The translations under genes and the position numbers were made by a program. Positions 23,940 through 36,600 of a DNA stretch of 64,000 bases are shown piece by piece; within the stretch, counting starts at the first letter, position 1, and each line of letters begins with the position of its first letter. Origin of the DNA: Arachis hypogaea (lineage: Eukaryota > Streptophyta > Magnoliopsida > Fabales > Fabaceae); assembly GCF_003086295.3 (NCBI RefSeq), contig NC_092052.1, positions 17,266,346-17,330,345 on the forward strand, given 5' to 3'. The notes beneath the pieces were generated by a model. The model was given only the letters and a program-made list of their open reading frames with translations. It had not been told where the DNA came from and did not search any database.

Positions 23940-24600
23940 TTAATTTGTTGGGTGTATATGGAGTAATTTGTATGGGTGTATATGGTTGATTGTTGGGTGT
24001 ATATGGCGTAATGTGTTGGGTGTATATGGTTAATTGTTGGGTGTCTATGGCGTAATTTGTTGGGTGTATATTCCTGAACCCATATCATGTAATATAATCA
24101 ACTGTTGCAACTGTCCTAATATTGCTTGTCCTTGGGTGTATATTGCTTGACATTGTAATATTGCTTGAGCTTGTATATTTATCCATGTTTCGGTGAATTG
24201 AACATAATTTTGAACTGATCTAATTAAATACTTATGAAATTGGTTTGAGTGTATGTGCTTGATCTAAGTTTTTATCGTTCATCTTGTTCTAGCTTTTACA
24301 GTTCTTCTTGTTCTAGTTCTTCTCCTAACTGATTTTTATGTGTATATTGCGTAATTTGTTGGGTGTATATGGCGTAATGTGTTGGGTGTATATTTTTGAA
24401 CTCATATAATTTAATATAGTCAAACTGTTGCAAATGTTCTAATACTGCTTGTCTTTGGCTGTATATTGCTTGACATTGTAATATTGCTTGAACTTGTATA
24501 TTTATCGATGTTTGAGTCAATTGAACATCATTTTGAACTGATCTCATCAAATACTTATGAAATCGGTTTGTGTTTATCTGGTTGATCTATGAGTGTATCT
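23940..24600. repeat. GGGTGTATAT motif array and about 310-bp tandem duplication
   Basis: About ten copies of GGGTGTATAT or close variants occur between 23940 and 24420, each 20-60 bp from the next. In addition, the segment around 24040-24250 is repeated at about 24370-24590 with substitutions (shared 'gcttgacattgtaatattgc' core). Confidence 0.8.
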
Positions 24601-25080
24601 GACTGATATCTATGAGTGTATTTTTCATTGTAGTAAAAATGGAAGGCAAAAAATAAGCTGTAAAAAATATAAGAACAAATATATGTCTTCTATTCCATGA
24701 AATGAATCAAGACAAAGCTGAAGCCATTAGCGGAAGTCATGCAATAAGACTGTCCAGACCATCCTCATTGTTATTGAGTCCATTTTGTCAGATAGATTCT
24801 AATGATATTGACACTGATTAATGTAACTGTTATATACTCTTGTAAGAAATTGAACACATACTGTAAATATATTTGATCCAATTATAAGTAAAAAAATTTT
24901 CCATAATTAAACTCTCTCTGGTGTATTGAAAATGTCTGATTTACAGGTACTATAATATGAAGGAAAACATTAAACCAAATATATACTCATAACCTGACAT
25001 TTTACACCCAAAGAATGTTGATTATACACCCAAACATCTATTCCCCTTGATGATTTATGATTTATCCATAAAAATCCTAA

Positions 25081-25312
25081 ACCATAAACCCTAAACACTA
25101 AACCTTAAAAACCTAAAACCTAAAACCTAAACCCTAAACCCTAAACCCTAAATCACCCAACCTATTATACACCCAAATCATTGATTTTTACACCCATAAA
25201 ATCTCATTTTACACCCAAGAAAAGTTAAATATACACCAGACTCTATCCCCTAATGCTTTATCCCTAAATCCTAAGCCCCTAAACCCTTAAACCCTAAACA
25301 CTAAACCCTATA
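25081..25312. repeat. Telomere-like CCCTAAA repeats, interstitial
   Basis: Two short arrays of CCCTAAA and variants lie at 25081-25152 and 25261-25312, with several perfect consecutive units in the first. Plant telomeres are (CCCTAAA)n. Here they are short, degenerate and inside the FAR1-type MULE, so they are interstitial. Confidence 0.85.
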
Positions 25313-25456
25313 CCAAAATAAAAAAACAAACAATAATTTATAACATAAACAGCAGATTTTGAAATATATGTAAAATGTCAAACACAAGAAAATTCAAAAA
25401 TACACTCAAGAAAACTATGGTTTACACCCATATTCTGTAACTATACACCCAAAAAA

Positions 25457-25690
25457 CTATACACTGCTGCTGGTTTCCTGAACTGATAATTCATAACACG
25501 TCCTTGATATTGGCTGGAATTTGGATGCACCACTGATACAGCATGAAAGAGGTTTAACTGGATATAATAAACCTGCAGCCTTGGCATAGTCCTTGTAAAA
25601 TTTTGCAGCATCTTCAAGGTTTTTAAAAGTCATTCCTACCTTGGGAACAAGTTGCTCAGCAACAACAGAGAGAGACTGCAAAATACATGT
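25457..25690 (-). pseudogene. FAR1 DNA-binding domain fragment
   Basis: The minus-strand frame reads VPKVGMTFKNLEDAAKFYKD and YAKAAG, the usual opening of the FAR1/FHY3 DNA-binding domain found in MULE-derived proteins. After this it diverges to a non-matching tail and stops at 25457. No transposase core is found nearby, so it is a relic of the element's own transposase. Confidence 0.7.
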
Positions 25691-26507
25691 TAAAAACAAG
25701 AACATACTATAGAATTTCTGCACCTCATAAAAAAAATAACAATCAAAGTAACATACACCCAAGGACTCCTGATATACACCCGAACGACAACAAGTCAATT
25801 AAAAATAATAAGAAAAACCATAAACTGTAAATACACCCAAACCTCCATAAAAATACACCCAAAAAGTTCTGATCTACACCCGAGTGTCTGCTATAAATTG
25901 CAGATAATTAATCAAAACTAATACATTAGATTCAATTCACAGATTATGTTCACGCATTAATTTCACAGTCTAGCTTCACGAATTATTCAGCTAGACAATC
26001 AAAATTAACTGAAACTAAATCAAACCTCAGGAACTTCGTTCGATTCAAATTCAAAATCTACTTCGCTGTGATTGAGCTGACAATCTGAGATTGATCCACT
26101 TTGCCGTGATTGCGCTAATAATTTGAGGTTGAATCATCCATTATTTTCAAAAGGACTTCAAAATTTGATTTTAGAAACCAGAAAATCAAAATAAAACGAA
26201 GCTAGCGTTACAGTTCGCAAAACTCAGGCAAATGACGAAAACCAAAGAAGTGATAAACGCAGAAGAAAGAAGGATCCAAAAGACGAGGGAAGAACGCGAG
26301 AAGGAGAATGAAGAAACTTGGCAAGAGATTCGAAGAAGGTAAGGAAATCTTTTGAAGATTGGAAGAGAGATATTCGCGCGTTAATTGATTTTGATTGAAA
26401 CTAAAGTCTGTTATATAGCGCGTGATTTGTACGTATGAATTGGAGCGCGTTTAGGGTTTTAGTAAGTTCCGCACTTGTAAGACTTGTAAATGCTAATAGC
26501 TTGTATG

Positions 26508-27031
26508 TAGGGCTAGCAATTCATACCCTACCCGCGGGTACCCAATCTGGTCCAACCCGTTCGGGTAGGGTAGGGTACGGTCCGGGTATGCCTGCGGGTA
26601 GGGTAGGGTACGGGTTTAGGGTGTACCCTACCCTACCCGCACCTCAAATATAACACATATTTTATAAAAATTAGATATATAGTGAAGGAAGTGAGAGTTA
26701 AACCCACAACCTCTCTTATGTAATGACTTACAATAAGTAAACAACCACTAAACTAATTAGTTAATTTAGTAATTTAGAGCATTAGTTTGTTATTTTTTTA
26801 TGTTATTAATATATATAAAATTTGAAATGATTGAATTTTATATTTACTTTGAAAAAATTTGATATTTCTGCGAGTAAAGTAGGGTAGGGTAAGGTTTAGA
26901 ACTTTAGGGTGCGGGTAGGGTTAGGGTTGAGAGATTCTCAACTCGCAGATAGGGTAGGGTAGGATAGAATTTTAATAGAATTTTCAACCCGCGAGTAGGG
27001 TTAGGGCAGGATTTGCCCATTGCCAGCCCTA
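26508..27031. mobile_element. hAT-type MITE nested in the MULE end
   Basis: The 524-bp element starts TAGGGCTAGCAAT and ends ATTGCCAGCCCTA, with subterminal 'taccctacccgcgggt' sequences at both ends. A perfect 8-bp direct repeat, CTTGTATG, flanks it (26500-26507 and 27032-27039), as expected for hAT insertion. It has no coding capacity. Confidence 0.92.
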
Positions 27032-27039
27032 CTTGTATG

Positions 27040-27881
27040 CTAAGATTAATTCTTATAATAAATATATTTTTCAACTAATTAGTTAAAATTCACTTCACTC
27101 CTAGTTAGTTCGTTAGCGAAACCTAATCTGTTCTCTCCCCCCCACCCCCCTCATTTTTTTTTCTTTTAACAGAAAGAGAGAAGATAAGAAAAAGGCAAAA
27201 AAAAGAAAACCCCAATAGAAAAAAAGAAAAACAAAAACACACCAAAAGAAGACCAGACAGGATGAGATTAAAATGGCTGATTCAAGGGCGAATTTGTGTG
27301 AGTGACTTTCATTTGGACCAATTATTCACCAACTTAGGTAGACTTAGTTATCAACAAAAATTTGTTCATCTACCGTATTTGTATATCTCTTTTCAACATT
27401 GTAGGCAATGTAAACTCAGATCATTTTTCCAACACTCAATTTAATGACTACGTATGAGATACAGAATGAGAAGTTTGAACAGCAAATTAAAATCAGCATG
27501 AACATAAAATCCATTCAAACTTAGAAGGGATCGGTTCAAAATTGCAAATAACAAATCAGTTAAAACAATATGGGGAAGCAGCTAAGCCATTCATTCCACC
27601 AACCCAGCGCATATGAAGTTAAAATGGAGCAAACGACCAATGCTACTCTTGCCCTTCTTATTTCTTCTGAAGAGAGTATATGATCTCCTTTCAGCTTTGT
27701 CCTTTATCCCCTGTCTCTGAAACTCCAACGAAAAGCAGAATAAAAAAGTCCCTTTAGATATAGAAGTGTTTCATAAATAGTAATACTCCTCCCTCTCTTC
27801 CCTTATATTTGTAACTGTTACTTTTGGTAAGACCATTCAAAGATGAAAATAACCAAGTAAACTAATTTACCTAAAACCGGA
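27040..27881. other. Intergenic region and 3' flank of the isocitrate dehydrogenase gene
   Basis: A C-rich tract (about 27138-27152) is followed by A/G-rich DNA. No gene is recognised. The part nearest 27881 should be the 3' UTR of the minus-strand dehydrogenase gene. Confidence 0.45.
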
Positions 27882-30800
27882 CTAAGCAGAAAGCTGTGCT
27901 TTTAGTTCCGCTGCCACTGCATCGATGAACTCCTCGGTGTTCAGGTAATTCTCCCTTGAAAGCCTATTTTGCAAGAGTCATGCAACAAACATAAGTTTAC
28001 AAAAATCATTTCAAGAGGAAAAGCAAATGTGTGATCAATGCTGCTATGGTGCAACACACATACTTGGGTCCATGAATAATGAGTGCCAAATCCTTGGTCA
28101 TCTTCCCAGCCTCCACTACTCCAATGCAAGCTGCTTCTAGTTTTTGAGTGAAATCCAAAAGTCTGGCATTGTTATCCAATTTTGCCCTATCATGTTGAAA
28201 CATTTTAACTCCCCAATCTTGTGAAATATTGAATGCATAAAGTATCTAGCGATTGAAACTGCAGTGATGTACCTGTGGGCAAGCCCTCTAGTCCAAGCAA
28301 AGATGGATGCTATGCTGTTTGTGCTGGTTTCCCCTCCTTTCTGATGAACCCTATAGTGACGCGTTACTGTGCCGTGAGCTGCTTCTGCTTCAATAGTCTT
28401 CCCATCAGGGCAAACCTGAAACCATCCCACAAGCTTAGTATCAGTAGGCAGACAGTCCAAGAACACTCAAAGCAATTATTGCAAATAATAATAATAATCT
28501 GGGTCTATTGAATAAATAGAAAGTTGTCTTTAAGTAATTGGTTGGACTTAAATTCGTAAGGAATGTCTACAACATCTGGACAGGAAATGATAAGTTCCCT
28601 ACAAAGTATGAAGGGTTTAGAGTATTACATACCAATACAGATGTCATCAAACCCAATGATCCAAAACCTAAAAAATGTTAATGGGTACATGTTAAAGGGG
28701 AAAATAAACCCGAAGTATTAAAATTAACAAAAGAAAATGACAAAGATACAAGCATATCAGACTGACCTTGAGCTAAGAAATCACTCTGGACATCTCCATC
28801 ATAGTTCTTGCATGCCCATACGTAACCTCCTTCACTCTTGAGTGCATACGCCACCATATCATCAATGAGCCGATGCTCATACCTTCCATGCCAATCAGAA
28901 AAAAAATGTAAGCAATAGAATAATATGAATCTATATTTATCTCTGAAAGCGTAAGTGCTCATTCACTCACCATATACCAGCAGCCTCATACTTTGATTTC
29001 CAGTTTTTCTCATACACTTCTTGGAATATGTCCTTGAATCTTCAGCCAATAAATGGATAAAATTAAAATGGAATATAAGATGGACATAGCAAAAGCTTCC
29101 AAAATAATACTAATAATAATAAGCATACCTTCCATCATATTTCTTAAGAATTGTGTTTTTGGTGCTAAGATAAAGAGGCCATTTTTTCTCAAGAGCAGTT
29201 GCCATAGAAGACTCAGCAAAAGCACGGATAGACTGCATCACATGCCAAACAATAAATAGGTCAGAAAATGACAGACATTACTCATCAAATCAAACCAATA
29301 AAAAAAACACAGCAGAATTGACCTCATCAGTGTTGTACATAGCCATTGAAACACCTCCTTCACCGGTGAAGTTAAAAACCTCTAGTTCAGTCTTTTCACC
29401 ACTTTCTGGAACTGCAATGGTAAATCATGAAAGCAATATTTAGTTACCACCAAATATAATAGGTATAGTACGAACTATGAACCCAAGAAGCTGTCTAAAA
29501 CAAAGTAAGAAGTAATACCGAACACCAGCTTTAATTTCCCAGCTCCTTTAATAACTGTGTCAGTGGCCCTATATTGATCACCAAATGCGTGTCTTCCAAT
29601 GCATATTGGCTTTGTCCAGCCTGAAATATTTAGATCATTACAATTTACAGCCTCCATTGGCAATGTGCAATTAAAAAGTAAAAATTAAGAGAATCAATTT
29701 AAGTACCAGGAACAAGGCGAGGGACGTTTTTGCAAAGAATGGGTTCTCTGAAGACAGTTCCTGAAAGTTTTTCCAAGAGCAACCAGTAAGAACAAAATAT
29801 ATTGTTAGACTCAACTATCATTTAGTAGCCACCAATTCCCTGACCAAAAACCTATGAAGTGATCAGTAGTTCATATTTCATAAACAATAGTCAACAACAA
29901 ATAAGCTGAATTACCATTCAAAATGTTCCTAATTGTCCCATTTGGACTCTTCCACATTTGCTTGAGGTCAAATTCCTTCACTCGAGCCTCATCTGTCAAC
30001 ATAATAGTACAATACTAATAAAAGTTCTGCAAACATGCACCTCACCATGTAGCAATTCATGCAGTAGAATTCTTAATCAACCAATGCATAATAGTATGTT
30101 CCCATACTTCTCAATTATCAAATGTATATATATTCGAAAAAGCACAGATGAGTATTCTAGTAGGAACACACTACCATACCTGGCGTGATGGTTGCACACT
30201 TGATTGCTACATTATACCTACATAGCAGTGCAAACATTAAAGAAATAAGGATAACAAGATGGAAAAGGAGCCAACTACATAATAAGCTCTAACCACTCTA
30301 AATTCAAAATTATACAAGAAAATAAATATTGAAATATATTGAAAAATATCTATAAGATCAACAACATACTTAAGAGTTGCTTCTGCACTCTCAACTGTAA
30401 CTTTATCATCAGTCTGATCACGGTAGGGAAGACCAAGGTCAAAATACTTGATGTCCAACTCCATGAAGGGCAAAATGAGCTATCCAAAAAAGGAAGAAAA
30501 GAAAAATGTTGTCAGTGTAACAAGCATTTTTTATGAGCAAACAATGTGATGATAACATGATGAGCTAGATCACTAAAAATCACCTTATCCTTGATTGACT
30601 TCCAGATAACTCTGGTCATTTCATCACCTGCAATGCAACATCCACAAACAAAACAATGTCAAGAACAACATATACATAATCATGAAGAAAAATACAATGG
30701 TAATGAATAAATGTAGCTTTTTTAAGTATTCATCCAGTGAACTGGGTTATACATGTAGTCATACATATAGATTATATGTGTAGTTTTATTATGTTATTAA

Positions 30801-31460
30801 ACCTGAAACAGTTGATTGTCTCACAAACAGTTCAGCTGTTAAAACTTAATTCCTAAAGAGCAATCTGCATTCTAGTGGAGTCAAATCCTTTAAAATTATG
30901 ATGAGTGCACACTATAGAACCTCATTAAATCCATTAAATGTTCAGTATTCAGTAATTACAAACGAGTATTCAGTTTCCATAGAACAACTATTAGTATCAA
31001 ATTCAACTATTCAGTATCTTTTCCCTCATTCCATTTTATTTTATTTTATTTTAAAAAATAAATCTTATGATCCGCTTCCACAGAACAACGATTAAGTATC
31101 AAATTCAGCAACATTTCAATTATATATATATACTATTCCAAAATAAATTCATATGATTCTTGCCGTATAATGACTGAACTTCACCAAATACTAATTTTTA
31201 TTTTCAGTAACAAGCTAACAGATCAAATCTACAAGGTAATAAAGAAAACATAGACATCAAGTCATTCAGTGAAACCAGATTTCGATGTGCCTTAAAATAA
31301 TTACTGATTACTGATATCCTTTCTATAAAAAAAAATAAATTAGCAAAATGAACAGGAAAACAATCTTAAATTTGACGTTACGTGACAGAAATAAATATCA
31401 ACAAAACATAGAGTGGTCCACAGAAACAAAATCACAGCCAAAAAATATCTAACTCAAGCA

Positions 31461-31513
<53 letters not shown>

Positions 31514-31723
31514 AATAAAATAAAATAACAACACAAATACATATTACATCAAAATATCCAGAAAAAAAAAAAGAAACATGCAATTAAAAGAAAAATTAGA
31601 TCGTGAAAATCAGAAGAGAAAGCAACGAGTAAACGAGAACAGATCCGAAGGGATGAAGATTATTGGTTACGAACCGTCCATCTCGACGATGGGGTTGTCG
31701 ACCTTGATCTTCTCAAATCCCAT
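27882..31723 (-). CDS. ICDH: NADP-dependent isocitrate dehydrogenase, cytosolic
   Basis: It oxidises isocitrate to 2-oxoglutarate and makes NADPH. I rebuilt fifteen exons on the minus strand: 31675-31723, 30584-30627, 30370-30479, 30180-30217, 29915-29992, 29707-29760, 29519-29620, 29323-29411, 29129-29232, 28971-29039, 28767-28882, 28633-28667, 28273-28415, 28064-28186 and 27882-27963. They total 1236 nt and encode 411 aa with every phase closing. The protein starts [20 protein letters not shown] with no transit peptide, which points to the cytosol. Family marks seen are [12 protein letters not shown] (about 132-143) in the substrate region, [12 protein letters not shown], and the signature [20 protein letters not shown] (about 268-287). 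The end is [10 protein letters not shown]. Length and residues are normal, so the enzyme should be active. Confidence 0.97.
31461..31511. repeat. (AAT)n microsatellite in intron 1 of ICDH
   Basis: About 51 bp of AAT repeat (17 units) lie in the 1047-nt first intron of the dehydrogenase gene. It is a likely length-polymorphic marker. Confidence 0.95.
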
Positions 31724-31818
31724 GGCAGCTTGAACTTTTTCTTTTCCGATCTAAGACTCGTGAAAGGCTTGGTAGGTGAGAGTGTGAGACTTAATGGAGC
31801 TGGGAAATGAGAAAGAGA

Positions 31819-31826
31819 CTATATAG
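31819..31826 (-). promoter_or_regulatory. Probable TATA box of ICDH
   Basis: On the minus strand a CTATATAG motif lies about 96 nt upstream of the ATG at 31723. Transcription starting about 30 nt downstream would give a leader near 65 nt, a normal plant arrangement. Confidence 0.5.
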
Positions 31827-31829
31827 AAA

Positions 31830-32950
31830 ACAAAAAGAGAGAGAGAGAGTGGGTGGCACTATTTATTTGAAAAAAAGTAATGGATATTCACCCCACTATA
31901 TTTATTGTTTTGTGACTTCTACCCCTCTAATATCTTTTATTTACGTCTTTGCCACAAATTCTTTATTCATGTTTTTAACGACATATTTTGGTCTAAAATT
32001 TTAGTTATTAAATCCATCTTTAAATAAATTAGTCCCACATTGTAATTTACTCAAGAGTTTGGATAAATCAGTCTTATCATCATTCAATAAAAATTTAAAA
32101 TCCTTTATATAAATGTAAAATTTTAAAAAAATGTAAATTTTTTATTAATCTCTTTATATGAATGAGTTTTTTTTTTTTTTTTATGTGAGAACTAATTTTT
32201 CTATTAACAAAAATTTCTTTAGAGATATTGAGGTATTATTCGTTTTTAAAATAAGAAAAAATCTCAACTTCGAATAATGTTATGTATACCAAAATAAAAA
32301 CTACCTACTAAATTAAAATTTTGTAATATCCTATGTATTTATTATTTAAGTATTTAGGTATAATTAGTGGTTGTAAATAAATTTAGAACGAATATTTTTG
32401 AAAAAAAAATAATTACATTGATTAATTAGAGAAATGGCTTTTGTACGTAAAACATTTTCATATATGATAAACACAAAAATATTATTTTTATATTAAAAAT
32501 TAGTCACCATATTAATTATTATATATTTATATATAAATATATATTATTTAATTTATTTTTAATATATATTTTTTAATATTATTTTATATAAAAAACTAAT
32601 TTGATAACTGACTTTTAATAAACACGTAATATAATTATAATAATATTTACTTTATTATCATTAAATTTCAGCGCAACATTTAGTCATTTACTACAATTTC
32701 TTAATATTTAGGAATTTTTTAACTAATATGATGTGATTTGCCGAAAATTTATATAGAAAAGATAAAATTTTCTAAACTATAATTTGAGAAAAGATAATTT
32801 CTTAATTTTCTCGAAAAACAATTTTCTAAAAGACAAAAAATCTAATCCATTTTTAATCTATCACAAATCAAGTTTTTTTTTTGCTTATTTAAAGACAAAC
32901 TTCATTTAAGGTGTATATGGAATAAAGTCGGACCGACTTATGATTTAATT
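31830..32950. other. AT-rich intergenic DNA upstream of ICDH
   Basis: Contains the rest of the ICDH promoter near 31830-32000. Beyond that it is simple AT-rich sequence with no gene or repeat that I can name. Confidence 0.4.
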
Positions 32951-33694
32951 ATAGTTAAACGAGTTAAACTCCAAAGTGGTCCCTAAGATTCACGATTTGT
33001 ACCAATTTAATCCCTGACTTACCAATTGCACTATTTATGTCCCCGACTTTGTTAAAATTGCACTAGGGTCGTCCCTCCCCACATTTCCGGCCAAATTGAC
33101 TGCCGCCGGCAGTGACATGGCGCTGAGATGCCACGCTGGATCACTTTTGGCGCTAAAAGATGGAACGACGTCGTTTGATATACGTTTAGAAACAAAACCC
33201 AAATAACACATGATCACTTCATCTTCCTCTTTGTCTTCTGAAAACCAAAACAACGCACCATGAAGTCCTGAGTTCTGGGCACTGTATAAGGGTTTGAAGG
33301 TTGCAAAATTTTTGTTCCGTGGAGTTTGCTGCGACTGTGATAGGTTTTTGCGATCGTTGTCGTTGACGGAAGCAGAAGGAGTTCATCGGGAGCATACGAA
33401 GGTACGTCTGAACTCGGAAAAAACAATGCTTTTCAAAGAAAAATTATGCATCAATGTCGTTGTTTGTTGAAAACTTGATTTTGGGTTGATGAAAGTTTAA
33501 AATTTTTCATTATCTGTTAGGGTTTATGTGGGTAGTGGAGAAATTTTTTTCATGCTCTGTTTTTAATGCAATTTTAGTTGGGTTAGTTGATGGGTGTTTT
33601 TGGTGTTTTGTATGTGATTGAATGTCAATTTTTGTTTTTGCATGTGTGAAGTCTGATTGTTAGATTCCTGAATTTGGTTTTTTGCATAATGCAG

Positions 33695-36600
33695 ATGAAG
33701 ACTTTGATGGATATCATGTTCCATCATGGGGGAACACTTAAAAAAAATGAAGATGGAATATTAGTGTACTCACCAGATAATAGAACTTGCTTAGGAGATT
33801 TAGATGAGGACACGTTAGATGTGTTCTTTGTAAGGAACTATTACAAGGAGTTTGGGTATGACAACATAATTCAGTGTTGGTGGCTGCCTCCGGGGAGGAG
33901 CTTAGATGGTGGACTGAGGGCTCTTACATGTGATGGTGAGTTAAGAGAGATGTGTTTTGCTGCACAGAATAATGATGGAGTTGTTGATGTGTATTTTGAG
34001 CATGGGGTGTCCACACCAGAGGTGATTGCAGGAAAGGAAGTTGTAGTATGGCTTGATGATACTTGTGAGGGAGATTTGATGAGCAAAAAGAACACTAAAC
34101 AGGGTCTCAAAGCTGATGGCAACAAGCCAAACCCAACTACAGAACCAAATTCCATCCCAAAAGCAAACCCAAGTCCCAAAAACAATCCTATTCCAACCCC
34201 CCATGAAACCAACCCTGTCACTAATCCAAATCCCATTGCTGATAACACAACCTCCAATCTAAATCCTGCTAGGGCTCATGACAAACCCATTTTAAAGCCC
34301 AATTCTAAATTAAAGCCCAAGCCAAAGTCAAAGCCCAACCCAACATCCATCTCCAAACCCAAACTGACTGAAAAGCCCATTCAGAAACCCAACCCAGGCC
34401 TGAAAACCAAACTGAGAGAGACTACCAAGGCATGCTCCACAGCAAAAGGAAAAGACAAATAAAAAATGAAGTCCAAACCTCAGTTATTCCCTAAGAGAAT
34501 TACAAGATCTCAAGCTGCTGGAACATATAGAAGGTCTGCTAATAAGGGCAAGGAAGCTCTTCATGTTGACTTAACTGTAAATGATGACTCCAGTGAGGAT
34601 GATAGTTCAGAGGATAGTTCCTTTAAGCCAATCCAAGAAGACAGTTCTAGCAGTGAAGACAATGCAAGTATGTCCAAACTAAGAAATAGGAAACTAAAAG
34701 AAGTCAAGAGACGTGCATATGCTGCTGCTAAGACAAAAGAGAACATAATGCAACCAGATGATGCATTGGTTGAGGATGTGTCAGATGGAGAGGTGGACTT
34801 GGGGTTTGTGGAAACTCAAGGGATTGTTGATGTGTATGAAGCACTTGACCCAGGTGCAGAGTCTGATGGTGCTAATTCTTGGCACTCAGAGGAGATGAAG
34901 ACTCTTCCTAATTCAGAGGATGAGCTGCAATCTGATGAGGACTCAGACGAATTCCCAATCTTTAGAAATGGTGCGAGATTCGGTGAGCTTCAACTACAAG
35001 TGGGGATGAAATTTAACACCAAGTTTGAGTTCAGAGAGGCTGTAAGAGAGTATACTATCCAAGAAGGGAGGAGAATTAAATTCAAGAAAAATGACAATAT
35101 TAGATGCAGCGCTGTGTGCAAGGTGAAAGAGTGTGCATGGGTTGTGTATGCCTCAAGGGACTGTGATGACTCATGATGGCAGATCAAAACTTTCAACGGC
35201 GATCATACTTGTGCAAGGGAGAACACCAACAGGGCTGCTAATAGGGCTTGGGTTGCTAGTAAATTTGTGAAAAATGTGAGAAAATACCCCAATTTCAAGC
35301 AAAGTGAGGCTGCTGTGTACTTCAGGACAAAGTGTGACCTTATGCTGAATAGAAATTCCATTGCAAGGGCACTGGCAGATGCAAGGAATGTAGTATATGG
35401 GGATGAGAGGGCACAATATGCAAAGTTAAGGGACTATGCTGAAACTTTACTGAAGACGAATCCTGGATCTACGGTTCAGATCTGTGTCGAACCTCAACCA
35501 AACGGAGAGGTCATATTTGATAAGATGTACGTCTGTTTGCATGGTTGCAAGATGGGATTCAAAGCAGGTTGTCGCCCCTTGATTGGGCTTGATGGGGCAT
35601 TTCTGAAGACACAATTCGGAGGTCAGATCTTGGCTGCTGTGGCACAGGATGCCAATCATCACATTTACGTGATTGCCTGGGCTATAGTTGAAATAGAGAA
35701 TACGGAAACTTGGAAATGGTTCGTGGAACTGCTTCATGCTGATCTTGGAGACTACAAGACTAACGGATGGTGCTTTATTTCTGATATGTAGAAGGTAATG
35801 TTACCTTTCATATGCCTTTAACAATCTATGAGTCTGTGGATTTATAATGAACTGTCTTGGAATATTGGTTGTTACATATGGTTGTATCTTGTATGCATTG
35901 GGTTGCTTGTATGCACAGTTAATTATGTAGCTATAGTAGTAGGGACGAATCGTGCATTTTACACCTAAATGAAGGGACTAAATTATATTAAAATGCGAAA
36001 GTCAGGGACTATATTAGGGTCATTAATGTAAACTCAGGGACTGTTCTGTGGCACGATAAAAGTGTGTACATCACTTTTTGGTTTTGACACATAGTGTACC
36101 AACAATGTTTTGCAGGGTGTAATTCATGCTGTGCAGGAGGTGATGCCAAGAGTTCACCACCGTTTCTGCGTTTGGCACCTCTGGAGGAACTTCAATAAAC
36201 AATGGAAGGACCTTGAGTTGAGGGGACTGCTTTGGGAATGTGCCAGATCAACAACGTTCCAGGATTTCATTGATAATCTGAACAAGATTAAGAAGGTGAA
36301 TGAGGAGGCTTGGGCATATCTCAACAAATGGCCTAGAGAGTCATGGACAAAGTCCTAGTTCAGCCATAGGCCAAAACTGAACAACATTTGCAACAACGCC
36401 TGTGAGGTTTTCAACGCAAGAATCAAAGAGGCCAGAAGCAAACCCATCATCACATTACTTGAGGAGGTGAGAATGTTTATGATGAGAACTATTGCGAAGA
36501 ATAAGGTAAAACTGGCAAATCATGTTGGCATACTCCCCCCTGTAATTCAAAGTCGCCTAGATAAAATCAGAAAAGAATCAAAGAACTGGATGCCTATCTG

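Larger units (their letters stand above)
23378..27039. mobile_element. FAR1-type MULE derivative with inverted GGGTGTATA arrays
   Basis: The left end (about 23378: ACATACAAG, then 'cttacaagttttacaagt') matches the reverse complement of the right end (26471-26507, 'acttgtaagacttgtaaatg...cttgtatg'). The left half carries many GGGTGTATAT motifs and the right half carries TATACACCC motifs, so the arrays are inverted. A minus-strand fragment at 25457-25690 encodes the start of a FAR1 DNA-binding domain, linking the element to the FAR1/FHY3-type MULE lineage. Right-end sequence is split by a 524-bp hAT MITE. I could not pair a clear 9-bp target duplication, so the ends are approximate. Confidence 0.7.

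Noticed and set aside
25081..25312. True telomere or chromosome end
   Set aside because: The arrays are only tens of bases, degenerate, and lie within a transposon with genes on both sides.
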